Part shown: piece by piece, positions 1 to 7,709 of the stretch | Layout: each line of letters begins with the position of its first letter | Position numbering within the stretch: the stretch's first letter is position 1 | Assembly: GCF_050389775.1 (NCBI RefSeq) | Contig: NZ_CP177144.1 | Location: forward strand, 744,001 to 808,000 | From: Marinibacterium sp050389775 | Lineage (GTDB): Bacteria > Pseudomonadota > Alphaproteobacteria > Rhodobacterales > Rhodobacteraceae | DNA length: 64,000 bases | Direction: 5' to 3' | Translations under genes and position numbers: made by a program | The notes under the pieces: model-generated | What the model saw: the letters and a program-made list of their open reading frames with translations, nothing else | Told to the model about the DNA's origin: nothing | Databases searched by the model: none

Positions 1-8
1 GCGGGACA

Positions 9-635
9 ATGGCGAAGAAGACCTCTTTCACCATCCCCACCCGGCGCGGCTTCCTGGCTGGCGGCGCGGCGGCGATCGGCGCGCCGGCCCTCGGCCAGGC
101 CAGCGATCCCAGCGCCATCGACCCGGAAACCGCCGCAGTGCTCTACCCGGACCCCGAACCGGAACCGGCGGTGCCGCGCAACATATCCAGTTTCCGGTCC
201 AAGCAATGGCAGCCCTATTTCAGCTCGTTGCGCAACGGCGCGATCCTGGTCGATACCCAGAGCCGCGCGCTGCACTACTGGGGCGAGGGCGAATCGTCCT
301 ACCGGCTGTACCCGTCGTCGGTGCCGCTGACCGAAGAGATGACCCGGCGCGGGCGGACATCGGTTATCCAGAAGGTCGAAGGGCCGGGCTGGGCGCCGAC
401 GCCGTCGATGAAAAAGCGCAACCCGGAATGGCCCGATTACATCCCGCCGGGGCCGAACAACCCGCTGGGCACCCACGCGCTTTATCTGGGCTGGAAATAT
501 TACCGTATCCACGGTACCCACGATACGCGCAAGATCGGACGCAAGTCGTCCAACGGCTGCATCGGGCTCTACAACGAGCATATCTCCGAACTTTTCGGTA
601 TGGCAAAAGTCGGCACGCAAGTGTTGCTTATTTGA
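9..635 (+). CDS. L,D-transpeptidase (YkuD domain), Tat-exported
   Basis: Predicted periplasmic transpeptidase that would form 3-3 peptidoglycan cross-links or attach proteins to murein. The 208-residue protein opens with a twin-arginine signal (TRRGFLAGG, residues 11-19) and an Ala-rich segment ending near GQA. The YkuD active site is visible: H168 in YRIHGT and the nucleophile C184 in SSNGCIGLYN, with the spacing usual for this family. The start is the first ATG in frame; the window begins 8 bases earlier, so an upstream start cannot be excluded. Family call is firm; the exact substrate is unknown. Confidence 0.9.
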   Translation: MAKKTSFTIPTRRGFLAGGAAAIGAPALGQASDPSAIDPETAAVLYPDPEPEPAVPRNISSFRSKQWQPYFSSLRNGAILVDTQSRALHYWGEGESSYRLYPSSVPLTEEMTRRGRTSVIQKVEGPGWAPTPSMKKRNPEWPDYIPPGPNNPLGTHALYLGWKYYRIHGTHDTRKIGRKSSNGCIGLYNEHISELFGMAKVGTQVLLI

Positions 636-775
636 CGACATCCGCCGATGGCGAGGGGACGGCCCGAGACAAGCGTTTGCAATGGCCCATCTTTGCTGCT
701 TAGAAGATCCTACGAGGTAAGTCTTGGGTGCGTCGTCCGTTTACCTTTTGGACGGCGCTTTATCTGGAGGTTAAC

Positions 776-958
776 ATGAAGAAACTCGTCATCGCCGCCG
801 CTTTCGCAGCTGCTGCAACGACCGCTTCCGCCGGCAACCTGGAAGAGCCGATCGTCGAAGCACCGGTCATCGTCGAAGAAACCACCGGCTCGTCGGCAGG
901 CATCCTGCTGCCGCTGCTGCTGCTGGTTGTCGTTGCTGCTGCTGTCGCAGCCAGCTAA
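776..958 (+). CDS. Small secreted/membrane protein, tandem copy 1 (60 aa)
   Basis: Sixty-residue protein with an N-terminal signal-like segment (MKKLVIAAAFAAAATTASAG), a conserved acidic middle (EEPIVEAPVIVEETTG) and a hydrophobic C-terminal helix (LLPLLLLVVVAAAVAAS). The start follows a good ribosome-binding site (GGAGG, 5-6 bases upstream). It is 58/60 identical to the second copy at 1253-1435. The gene has its own intrinsic terminator. I know of similar small proteins near hemH in Rhodobacteraceae but no function for them. A cleaved or tail-anchored inner-membrane or periplasmic peptide is the likeliest reading. Confidence 0.75.
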   Translation: MKKLVIAAAFAAAATTASAGNLEEPIVEAPVIVEETTGSSAGILLPLLLLVVVAAAVAAS

Positions 959-980
959 TCGGCGTCCGAGAATTTGGAAG

Positions 981-1007
981 AAGGCGGTGCCTAGCACCGC
1001 CTTTTTT
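981..1007 (+). terminator. Intrinsic terminator after small-protein copy 1
   Basis: Perfect 10-bp stem (981-990 with 994-1003), a 3-base loop and a run of T at 1002-1007. It ends the single-gene transcript of copy 1. Confidence 0.85.
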
Positions 1008-1252
1008 CGTTTCTGCCCCCCGGTTTTTGCCCCTGGTCTTGCCGGGGCGTCGGGCGGACAGACCCCTTCGCATGGCATCGTGACCCGAGAATCGATGCAT
1101 TCCGGCCACACCCGGCGCTGCCATGCAGCACGGGCAGGCAGTCCTTGCATTTCAGGACCTTGCCGGATCGCGGGAACCCCCTAGAATTGTCAAATTGACT
1201 GCGCCCGTCCCTTTTCACCGAATCCACCCGGGCGCCGGACCAGGAGATTGTC

Positions 1253-1435
1253 ATGAAGAAACTCATCGTTGCCGCCGCTTTCGCCGCAGCTGCCACCACC
1301 GCATCCGCCGGTAACCTGGAAGAGCCCATCGTCGAGGCGCCGGTCATCGTCGAGGAAACCACCGGCTCGTCCGCCGGCATCCTGCTGCCGCTGCTGCTGC
1401 TGGTCGTCGTGGCCGCTGCCGTCGCCGCCAGCTGA
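1253..1435 (+). CDS. Small secreted/membrane protein, tandem copy 2 (60 aa)
   Basis: Second copy of the 60-residue protein. It differs from copy 1 only at residues 5-6 (IV instead of VI), whereas 17 other codons differ silently. Same layout: signal-like N-terminus, EEPIVEAPVIVEETTG core, hydrophobic C-terminal helix. The RBS is CAGGAG, 7 bases before the ATG. The 294 bases between the copies contain the first terminator and otherwise look non-coding. Silent divergence with an unchanged protein implies strong selection on the sequence or intermittent gene conversion. Function unknown. Confidence 0.75.
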   Translation: MKKLIVAAAFAAAATTASAGNLEEPIVEAPVIVEETTGSSAGILLPLLLLVVVAAAVAAS

Positions 1436-1453
1436 TTGCGCAGATCCCCATGC

Positions 1454-1489
1454 AAAAGGGCGGCCGCCGGCCTGGCGTGCCGCCCTTTT
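1454..1489 (+). terminator. Intrinsic terminator after small-protein copy 2
   Basis: Stem of 11 bp (1454-1464 with 1479-1489, AAAAGGGCGGC/GCCGCCCTTTT) with a 14-base loop. The T run is part of the 3' arm. Confidence 0.75.
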
Positions 1490-1533
1490 CATGTTCTGGA
1501 GTCTTAACGCCCGTCCCGCGGGGCGGGCGTGAT

Positions 1534-1553
1534 CCGGGGCCGTGCGGCCCCGG
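1534..1553. other. Perfect hairpin at the 3' end of hemH
   Basis: Perfect 8-bp inverted repeat (CCGGGGCC/GGCCCCGG, loop GTGC) directly beyond the hemH stop codon. A second inverted repeat lies at 1507-1530. No T run follows on the hemH strand, so this may be an RNA-stabilising or weak termination structure. Confidence 0.4.
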
Positions 1554-1556
1554 AAA

Positions 1557-2624
1557 TTAACCTTCGAGCGGCGCGATCCAGCCGGCCAGGTTGTCGCGGA
1601 TCACGGCCGACAGGGCGGCGATATGGGCATCGTCGTCATTGAGGCAGGGGATATAGGTAAAGCTCTGCCCGCCGGCATGTTCGAAACTCTCGCGGATCTC
1701 TTCGTTGATCTCTTCCAGGGTTTCGATGCAATCGGCCGAAAAGGCCGGGGCACAGACGGCGATATTGGTCGTGCCGGCCTCGGCCAGCCGCGCGACCTCT
1801 TCGACGGTATAGGGTTTCAGCCATTCCTCGGGGCCGAATTTCGACTGGAAGGTCGTGATGATCCGGCTGTCGTCCCAGCCCAGCCGTTCCTTCAGCAGCC
1901 GCGTCGTCTTCTGGCACTGGCAATGATAGGGATCGCCTTCGGTCAGGTAGCGTTCGGGCAGGCCGTGGTAGGAACAGACCAGCACGTCGGGCGGGGTGTC
2001 CAGCGTGGCATACTTGCGCTCGACCGAGCGGGCCAGGGCATCCATATAGAGCGGATTGTCGAAATAGGGCGGCACGGTGCGCGAGGCCGGCTGCCAGGTC
2101 TCGGCCATCAGGGCGCGGAAGAACTGGTCGTTGGCGGTGGCTGTCGTGGCCCCGGCATATTGCGGATAAAGCGGGAAGAACAGGATCTTGCGGCAGCCGG
2201 CCTCGACCATCGCGCGGACCTTGGATTCGGTCGAGGGATTGCCGTAGCGCATGCAGAAATCGACCATCACCCCGTCGCCGAAGGTCGCGGCCATGCTGTC
2301 GCGCAGCTTGGCGACCTGGTCCTTGGTGATGGTCATCAGCGGGCTCTCGTCGGCCTCGTTGTTCCAGATCGACCGATAGGCTTCGCCAGAGGCAAAGGGC
2401 CGTTTCGACAGGACGATGAGCTGCAGGATCGGCTGCCATTTCCAGGCCGGGTAGTCGATGACGCGCTTGTCGGACAGGAATTCGCTGAGATAACGGCGCA
2501 TCGACCAGTAATCGGTGCCGTCCGGCGTGCCGAGGTTGGCCAGCAGGATGCCGATGCGCTCCCGGGGCAGCGCCGGGTGGTCGGGCTTGGCATGGGCGGG
2601 GCGGGTCAGGGTCTGGTCGGACAT
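1557..2624 (-). CDS. hemH: Ferrochelatase
   Basis: Inserts Fe2+ into protoporphyrin IX, the last step of protoheme synthesis. The 355-residue length is usual. Visible signatures include the N-terminal ILLANLGTPDG, FPLYPQYAGATT, the catalytic His in CSYHGLPERY and the Glu in SADCIETLEEINEE that lines the metal site. I chose the start at 2624 because AGGAGG lies 6 bases upstream of this ATG; an in-frame ATG at 2648 has no comparable site. HYHCQCQ-like cysteines (HCQCQ) are present mid-protein, but I cannot claim a cluster from them. Confidence 0.96.
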   Translation of the reverse strand: MSDQTLTRPAHAKPDHPALPRERIGILLANLGTPDGTDYWSMRRYLSEFLSDKRVIDYPAWKWQPILQLIVLSKRPFASGEAYRSIWNNEADESPLMTITKDQVAKLRDSMAATFGDGVMVDFCMRYGNPSTESKVRAMVEAGCRKILFFPLYPQYAGATTATANDQFFRALMAETWQPASRTVPPYFDNPLYMDALARSVERKYATLDTPPDVLVCSYHGLPERYLTEGDPYHCQCQKTTRLLKERLGWDDSRIITTFQSKFGPEEWLKPYTVEEVARLAEAGTTNIAVCAPAFSADCIETLEEINEEIRESFEHAGGQSFTYIPCLNDDDAHIAALSAVIRDNLAGWIAPLEG

Positions 2625-2681
2625 GCGTGGCCTCCTGCGGCGCGTCATTTTCTGGCCGAAATAAATTGCTGACCGGGGGCG

Positions 2682-3491
2682 TCAATCCGGCAAGGGCGTT
2701 TCCGTGGTGTTCAGGGCCTGGGCGAGGCGTTCGGTCGCGGAGCCGGGGCGCAGCGGCCGGGGTTGGCCGGGCCCGGGCGCCCAGCCGGTCAGCGTGATCC
2801 ATTCGATGGTGGCCGGAAGGCGGCCGTCGGGCGTGGCAAAGGCGTCGGTGTAGAGCGCGGCCGCCCGGGCCAGGACGGTCCTGGGTGTTGCGCTGCGCAG
2901 GCGCGCGTCAAGGGCGTTGGTCTCGCCGCTGTTGCGCAAGTCACTGACGAGGTGATCAAAATCGCGGTAGGTCAGGGTCAGCGTGTCGGAATCGGCGACG
3001 GGCAGGGCCAGGTCCGCCCGTTGCAGCAGGGCGCCGAGGTCGCGGATATCGGCCATCGGCAGCACCCGGGGCGACAGCCCGCCCAGCAGCTCGGCCTCGG
3101 CCCCGGCCAGGGCGCTGCGCAATTCGTGAAAGCTGCGCCCGCCGGGCAGGATGGCCACCAGAAGCCCGTCCGGTTCCAGCGCCCGGCGACACTGGATCAG
3201 CTGGCCGACCGGATCGTCGGCCCAGTGCAGGGCCATGGCATGGATGACGCAATCATGGGCCCCGGGCTGCAGGTCGAGCGTGTCGTCATCACCCAGGATC
3301 CGGGCGTCGAACCCCTGCCAGACCTCGGGGAACGGCGTGATCACGGCCGGTTTCGTAAAGGTCCTGTTAACCAGGGCGAGGCGATCCTGTGCCTCGTCCC
3401 GGGCCAGCCGGTGCAGGAACGGATCACGGGCCCTGGCGCGATGACGGGCAAGGGCCTGGCGGTCGGTCAAACGAGGGCGCGGGGCGGTCAT
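2682..3491 (-). CDS. Methyltransferase-like protein (NDUFAF5/BioC-type)
   Basis: A 269-residue protein of the SAM-methyltransferase fold. The C-terminal half of the Rossmann core is recognisable (HDCVIHAMALHWADDPVGQL, then RALEPDGLLVAILPGG), matching the NDUFAF5/BioC-like group in Alphaproteobacteria. The glycine-rich SAM-binding motif I cannot be found: the place where it belongs reads TKPAVITPFPEVWQGFDARI. It may therefore not be a conventional methyltransferase; mitochondrial NDUFAF5 acts in complex I assembly. It lies 57 bases upstream of hemH on the same strand and diverges from comF with 17 bases between start codons. Confidence 0.7.
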   Translation of the reverse strand: MTAPRPRLTDRQALARHRARARDPFLHRLARDEAQDRLALVNRTFTKPAVITPFPEVWQGFDARILGDDDTLDLQPGAHDCVIHAMALHWADDPVGQLIQCRRALEPDGLLVAILPGGRSFHELRSALAGAEAELLGGLSPRVLPMADIRDLGALLQRADLALPVADSDTLTLTYRDFDHLVSDLRNSGETNALDARLRSATPRTVLARAAALYTDAFATPDGRLPATIEWITLTGWAPGPGQPRPLRPGSATERLAQALNTTETPLPD

Positions 3492-3508
3492 GGTGGTGAG
3501 GTAGTCCC

Positions 3509-4285
3509 ATGCAGGCAACATTGCAAACCCTGGCTGAGGCGCTGGCCCGGTCGCCGGTGCGGGCGCTGGCCGGCCGGGCGGTGACGCTGGTCTATCCGCC
3601 GCGCTGCCTGGGCTGCGGCGGGCTGGTCGACAGCGACTTTGGGCTGTGCGCCACATGCTGGCGCGACACGCCGTTCATCGGCGGGCTGGTCTGCGACGGC
3701 TGCGGCACGCCGTTGCCCGGGCTGGGCGATGGCTGCCGGGTGGATTGTGACAGCTGCCTGGCCCATCCGCGGCCCTGGGACATGGCGCGCGCCGCGCTGA
3801 TCTACCGCGACCAGGCCCGGCGGCTGGTGCTGGCCCTGAAACATGGCGACCGGACCGATATCGCCCGGCCAGCGGCGGGCTGGATGGCGCGGGCCGGGCG
3901 AGACATCCTCCGGCCGGGGATGATCGTGGCGCCGGTGCCGCTGCATTGGACCCGGCTGGCTCGGCGGCGCTATAACCAGTCGGCCCTGCTGGCCGCTCAC
4001 CTGGCCCGGATCGCGGGGCTTGAGACCTGCCCCGACCTGTTTCGCCGGACAATGCGCACCCCGCTGCTGGAGGGCAAATCGCAGGCCGAGCGGTTCGCGG
4101 TGATGCAGGGCGCGATCGACGCGCATCCGCGCCACCGGCATCGGCTGGCAGGACGCGAGGTTCTTGTGGTCGATGACGTCATGACCAGCGGTGCAACCCT
4201 TGCCGCCACGACCGAAGCGGCGCATGCTGCAGGCGCAGCACGCGTCTGCGTGATCACACTGGCGCGGGTTGCAAAGGATACCTAG
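3509..4285 (+). CDS. comF: ComF family phosphoribosyltransferase
   Basis: ComF/GntX-type protein of 258 residues. The N-terminus carries a zinc-ribbon-like set of cysteines (C33/C36, C47/C50, C62/C65, C76/C80/C83). The C-terminus carries a type I phosphoribosyltransferase loop (VLVVDDVMTSGAT, residues 218-230) that binds PRPP. In naturally competent bacteria ComF is needed for uptake of single-stranded DNA; the reaction in other bacteria is unclear. It heads an operon with grxC, a nitrilase-family gene and a marR-type gene. Confidence 0.88.
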   Translation: MQATLQTLAEALARSPVRALAGRAVTLVYPPRCLGCGGLVDSDFGLCATCWRDTPFIGGLVCDGCGTPLPGLGDGCRVDCDSCLAHPRPWDMARAALIYRDQARRLVLALKHGDRTDIARPAAGWMARAGRDILRPGMIVAPVPLHWTRLARRRYNQSALLAAHLARIAGLETCPDLFRRTMRTPLLEGKSQAERFAVMQGAIDAHPRHRHRLAGREVLVVDDVMTSGATLAATTEAAHAAGAARVCVITLARVAKDT

Positions 4286-4305
4286 ATCCCGTGGCAACAC
4301 GGGAT
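4286..4305 (+). other. GNRA-type hairpin between comF and grxC
   Basis: Perfect 8-bp stem (ATCCCGTG/CACGGGAT) capped by a GCAA tetraloop. It begins at the base after the comF stop codon and ends 14 bases before the grxC ATG. There is no T run, so it is more likely an RNA stability or processing element than a terminator. Confidence 0.5.
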
Positions 4306-4319
4306 ATAAGGATAGCGAC

Positions 4320-4577
4320 ATGAAACCGGTTGAAATCTATACATCTCCGCTTTGCGGATTTTGCCATGCGGCCAAGCGGCTGCTGAATTCCAAGGGCGTG
4401 AGCTTTTCCGAGATCGACGTGCTGGCCGAGCCGGACCGCAAGGCCGAAATGGTCCAGCGGGCCAACGGCGGGCGGACCGTACCGCAGATCTTTGTCGGCG
4501 AGACCCATGTGGGCGGCTGCGATGATCTCTATGCGCTGGAACGGGCCGGCAAGCTCGACGCGTTGCTGGCGGCCTGA
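4320..4577 (+). CDS. grxC: Glutaredoxin 3
   Basis: Class I glutaredoxin of 85 residues that reduces disulfides and glutathione mixed disulfides in the cytoplasm. The redox motif is CGFC (residues 12-15), a variant of the usual CPYC. The cis-proline motif (RTVPQIFVG) and the glutathione-binding GGCDDLYAL are present. The start is the ATG after AAGGATAG; a longer frame exists upstream but overlaps the hairpin. Its stop overlaps the next start by one base, so it is translated with the nitrilase-family gene. Confidence 0.92.
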   Translation: MKPVEIYTSPLCGFCHAAKRLLNSKGVSFSEIDVLAEPDRKAEMVQRANGGRTVPQIFVGETHVGGCDDLYALERAGKLDALLAA

Positions 4578-5425
4578 TGCGCGTTGCCCTGATCCAGATC
4601 ACCTCGGGCGATGACCCTGCGGCCAACCTGGCCATGGTGCAGGCGATGTTGCGCGAGGCCCGGGATCGGGGGGCCGAATTTGCCCTGACGCCCGAGGTGA
4701 CCAATTGCCTGTCGTCCTCGCGCAGCCACCAGCAATCGGTGCTGCAGGGCCAGGACGACGACATCACCCTGGCCGGCCTGCGGGCCGAGGCCGAGGCGCT
4801 GGGGCTGTGGCTGCTGATCGGGTCGCTGGGCCTGCAGACCGGGGACCCGGACGGGCGGTTTGCCAACCGGTCGTTCCTGGTCGGGCCGGACGGGGGCATC
4901 CGGACGCATTACGACAAGATCCACATGTTCGATGTCGATGTGAGCCCGGAAGAGACCTACCGCGAATCCGCGGGCTATCGGCCGGGCGACCGGGCGGTGG
5001 TGACCGAAGTGGCTGGCGTGCCGATGGGCATGGCGATCTGTTACGACGTGCGGTTTCCCCGGCTGTTCAAGGCCCTGGGCGATGCCGGCGCGCGTATCCT
5101 GACCGTGCCGGCGGCGTTTTCGCCGGTCACCGGGGCGGCGCATTGGGAGATCCTGCTGCGGGCCCGGGCGATCGAGACGGGCTGTTTCGTGCTGGCCCCG
5201 GCGCAGACGGGCACCCATCCGTCATCGACCGGCGGCCGCATCCGGCGCACCCATGGCCATTCGCTGGTCGTGGCGCCCTGGGGCGAGGTGCTGCTGGACG
5301 CGGGCACCGAACCGGGGGTGCATGTCGTCGACCTGGACCTGGGCGCGGTGGACGAGGCCCGGCGCAAGGTGCCGTCGCTGGCCAATGCGCGGGCCTTCAG
5401 CGCCCCTGTCACCGGTCCGGCATGA
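4577..5425 (+). CDS. Carbon-nitrogen hydrolase (Nit1/Nit2-like amidase)
   Basis: Nitrilase-superfamily hydrolase of 282 residues. The catalytic triad is readable as E40 (TPEVTNCL), K114 (YDKIHMFDV) and C155 (GMAICYDVRFP). The sequence is closest in style to Nit1/Nit2-type omega-amidase or deaminated-glutathione amidase. The second role would fit the neighbouring glutaredoxin, but substrate choice is inference. The ATG overlaps the grxC stop by one base, and the 3' end overlaps the marR-type start as ATGA. Confidence 0.88.
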   Translation: MRVALIQITSGDDPAANLAMVQAMLREARDRGAEFALTPEVTNCLSSSRSHQQSVLQGQDDDITLAGLRAEAEALGLWLLIGSLGLQTGDPDGRFANRSFLVGPDGGIRTHYDKIHMFDVDVSPEETYRESAGYRPGDRAVVTEVAGVPMGMAICYDVRFPRLFKALGDAGARILTVPAAFSPVTGAAHWEILLRARAIETGCFVLAPAQTGTHPSSTGGRIRRTHGHSLVVAPWGEVLLDAGTEPGVHVVDLDLGAVDEARRKVPSLANARAFSAPVTGPA

Positions 5426-5865
5426 CGGAAGAAGGCCAGAACCTGGCAGTGGCGCTGTTCAGCGAGGTGTTGACGGCCGAACAGCTGTTGCGCCACCGGC
5501 TGAGCCGCAGCCTGCCCAAGGGGATGGAGCTGTCGCATTTCTCGGTGTTGAACCACTTGGCGGTGATTGCCGACGAACGAACCCCGGCGCAGCTGGCGGC
5601 AACGTTCCACGTGACGCGCGGGGCAATGACCAACACGTTGGGCAAGCTGGAATGGGCCGGTTACGTGCATATCCGGCCCGATTGGGACGATGCGCGGCGC
5701 AAGCTGGTGGCGATCTCGCCGGCCGGGCGGCGGGCGCGGGACCAGGCGATTGCCGACATCACGCCGATGATCCGCCAGATCGTGGGCGACATGGGGGCCG
5801 ACAAGGTGCGGTCGATCCTGCCGGTCCTGCGCGAATTGCGGCTGCGGCTGGAAGTCCAGGATTAG
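5422..5865 (+). CDS. MarR family transcriptional regulator
   Basis: Cytoplasmic winged-helix regulator of 147 residues. The HTH lies around residues 52-80 (TPAQLAATFHVTRGAMTNTL), followed by the wing with the family's DxRRKLVAISPAGRR pattern (D90-R104). The start overlaps the upstream stop (ATGA), which fixes it. Ligand and targets are unknown; as the last gene of the comF-grxC-nit operon it may control a redox- or phenolic-compound-responsive set. Confidence 0.88.
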   Translation: MTEEGQNLAVALFSEVLTAEQLLRHRLSRSLPKGMELSHFSVLNHLAVIADERTPAQLAATFHVTRGAMTNTLGKLEWAGYVHIRPDWDDARRKLVAISPAGRRARDQAIADITPMIRQIVGDMGADKVRSILPVLRELRLRLEVQD

Positions 5866-5934
5866 GGGGCGCTGCCCCCGTCCTCCGTTGGAGGACTCCC
5901 CCGGGAATATTTAAGAAGAGAAAGAAGCAGCAAG
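5865..5934 (+). repeat. Dispersed palindromic intergenic repeat, copy A
   Basis: About 70 bases made of two perfect hairpins (GGGGGC/GCCCCC at 5865-5879 and GTCCTCC/GGAGGAC at 5880-5896), then CTCCCCCGGGAATA and a purine-rich tail ending AGAGAAAGAAGCAG. It starts on the last base of the marR-type stop codon. Copies occur at 8493-8560 and, inverted, at 22777-22840. A tail-only inverted copy is at 8614-8641. Confidence 0.85.
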
Positions 5935-5935
5935 G

Positions 5936-6682
5936 TCAGGCCGGGCGCACCGAAGCGGTGACGTAATTGACCGAGAGGTCGCGGTCGGACAGGGACCAGG
6001 ACCACAGGATCGGGTTGAAGACAAAGCCCTTGCGATCGACCGGATCGAGGCCGGCGCGGGAGAGCAGGTCGAACAATTCGTCGGGGGTGATGAACTTGGA
6101 CCATTCATGCGTGCCCCTGGGCAACCAGCGCATGATCTGTTCGGCGCCGACGATGGCCATCATGTAGCTCTTGGGATTGCGGTTGATCGTCGAACAGATC
6201 TGCAGGCCGCCGGGTTTCAGCAGGTCATGGCAGGCGGTGAGATAGGCCAGCGGGTCGGCGACATGTTCGACGACTTCCATGTTGAGCACGGCGTCGAATT
6301 GCTCGCCATCGGCGGCCAGGGCTTCGGCGGTGACATGGCGATAGTCGATGTCGAGCCCGGACTGGCGGGCATGCACGCGGGCCACGGGGATGTTGCCGGC
6401 CGCGGCATCGGCGCCGACGACGGTGGCACCCAGCCGGGCCATCGGTTCCGACAGCAGCCCGCCGCCGCAGCCGATATCAAGCAGGCGCAGGCCGGCGAAG
6501 GGCGCAGGCGCGGCGAGATCACGGCCGAACTGGGCGGCGATTTGCGTGGTGATGTAGTCCAGCCGGCAGGGGTTGAGCATGTGCAGCGGCCGGAACTTGC
6601 CACGGGGGTCCCACCATTCGGCGGCCATGGCTTCGAACTTGGCGATCTCGGCGGGGTCGACGGTGCTGTCCGAGGCTTGCAT
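5936..6682 (-). CDS. ubiG: Ubiquinone biosynthesis O-methyltransferase
   Basis: SAM-dependent enzyme that performs both O-methylations in ubiquinone synthesis. The 248-residue protein has the UbiG hallmarks: EWWDPRGKFRPLHMLNP near the N-terminus, SAM motif I LLDIGCGGGLLSEP, VVGADAA, FDAVLNMEVVEHV, and the C-terminal NRNPKSYMMAIVGAE and LPRGTHEWSKF. It is divergent from pip with 49 bases between the starts. Confidence 0.96.
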   Translation of the reverse strand: MQASDSTVDPAEIAKFEAMAAEWWDPRGKFRPLHMLNPCRLDYITTQIAAQFGRDLAAPAPFAGLRLLDIGCGGGLLSEPMARLGATVVGADAAAGNIPVARVHARQSGLDIDYRHVTAEALAADGEQFDAVLNMEVVEHVADPLAYLTACHDLLKPGGLQICSTINRNPKSYMMAIVGAEQIMRWLPRGTHEWSKFITPDELFDLLSRAGLDPVDRKGFVFNPILWSWSLSDRDLSVNYVTASVRPA

Positions 6683-6731
6683 TCCTCACTCCATATGGTC
6701 TTGTTGGGTCAGGGTCTATATAAGGCGAACG

Positions 6732-7709
6732 ATGGACAAATCCGCCGATCAGAAGCGCGCTGTGCAATATCTTTATCCGCCGATCGACCCGTTCGACCAG
6801 CGCATGATGGATGTCGGCGACGGACACCAGATCTATGTTGAGCAATGCGGCAATCCGACCGGCATTCCGGTCGTGGTGTTGCATGGCGGGCCGGGGGGCG
6901 GCTGTTCGCCGGCGATGCGGCGGTATTTCGATCCGCGGGTGTTTCGCGTGGTGCTGTTCGACCAGCGCGGCTGTGGCCGGTCGCGGCCCCATGCGGCGGT
7001 CAGCCACAACACGACCTGGCACCTTGTGGCGGATATCGAGCGTATCCGCGAGGCGCTGGACATCGATCGCTGGGTGGTCTTTGGCGGCAGCTGGGGGGCG
7101 ACGCTGTCGCTGATCTATGCCCAGGCCCATCCCGAGGCGGCGCGGTTCCTGGTGCTGCGGGGGGTCTTCCTGATGACCCAGGCCGAGCTCGACTGGTTCT
7201 ACGGCGGCGGGGCGGGCAAGTTCTGGCCCGAGACATGGGCCCGGTTTGTCGATCCAATCCCCGAAGACGAGCGGGACAACATGATCGCGGCCTATCACAA
7301 GCGCCTGTTTTCCGGCGACCTGGCCGTTGAAACACGGTACGGCAGGGCGTGGTCGGCCTGGGAGAACGCGCTGGCGACGATCCATTCGTCGGGCATGTCG
7401 GGGGAAAGCCCGGGCGATTACGCACGGGCCTTCGCGCGGCTGGAGAACCATTATTTCATGAACGCCGGGTTCCTCGACTTCGACGGCCAGATCCTGGCGC
7501 ATATGGACCGGATCGCCGATGTGCCGGGGGTGATCGTGCAGGGGCGTTACGACATGATCTGCCCGCCGGTCTCGGCCCATGCGCTGGCGCAGGCCTGGCC
7601 GGCGGCCGAGCTGCGCATGGTGCGCAATGCCGGCCATGCGCTGAGCGAGCCGGGGATCAGCGCCGAGCTGGTGCGGGTCACCGACATGATCGCCGAGGCC
7701 GAGGCATGA
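6732..7709 (+). CDS. pip: Proline iminopeptidase
   Basis: Alpha/beta-hydrolase of peptidase family S33 that removes N-terminal proline. The 325-residue protein shows the oxyanion region LHGGPGGGCSP, DQRGCGRSRPHA, the nucleophile in GGSWGATLSL, the Asp in VQGRYDMICP and the His in NAGHALSEPG. Length is typical. The chosen ATG is the first that gives the conserved LYPPIDPFDQRMMDVGDGH N-terminus; longer in-frame extensions run into ubiG. It overlaps the next gene by ATGA. Confidence 0.95.
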   Translation: MDKSADQKRAVQYLYPPIDPFDQRMMDVGDGHQIYVEQCGNPTGIPVVVLHGGPGGGCSPAMRRYFDPRVFRVVLFDQRGCGRSRPHAAVSHNTTWHLVADIERIREALDIDRWVVFGGSWGATLSLIYAQAHPEAARFLVLRGVFLMTQAELDWFYGGGAGKFWPETWARFVDPIPEDERDNMIAAYHKRLFSGDLAVETRYGRAWSAWENALATIHSSGMSGESPGDYARAFARLENHYFMNAGFLDFDGQILAHMDRIADVPGVIVQGRYDMICPPVSAHALAQAWPAAELRMVRNAGHALSEPGISAELVRVTDMIAEAEA

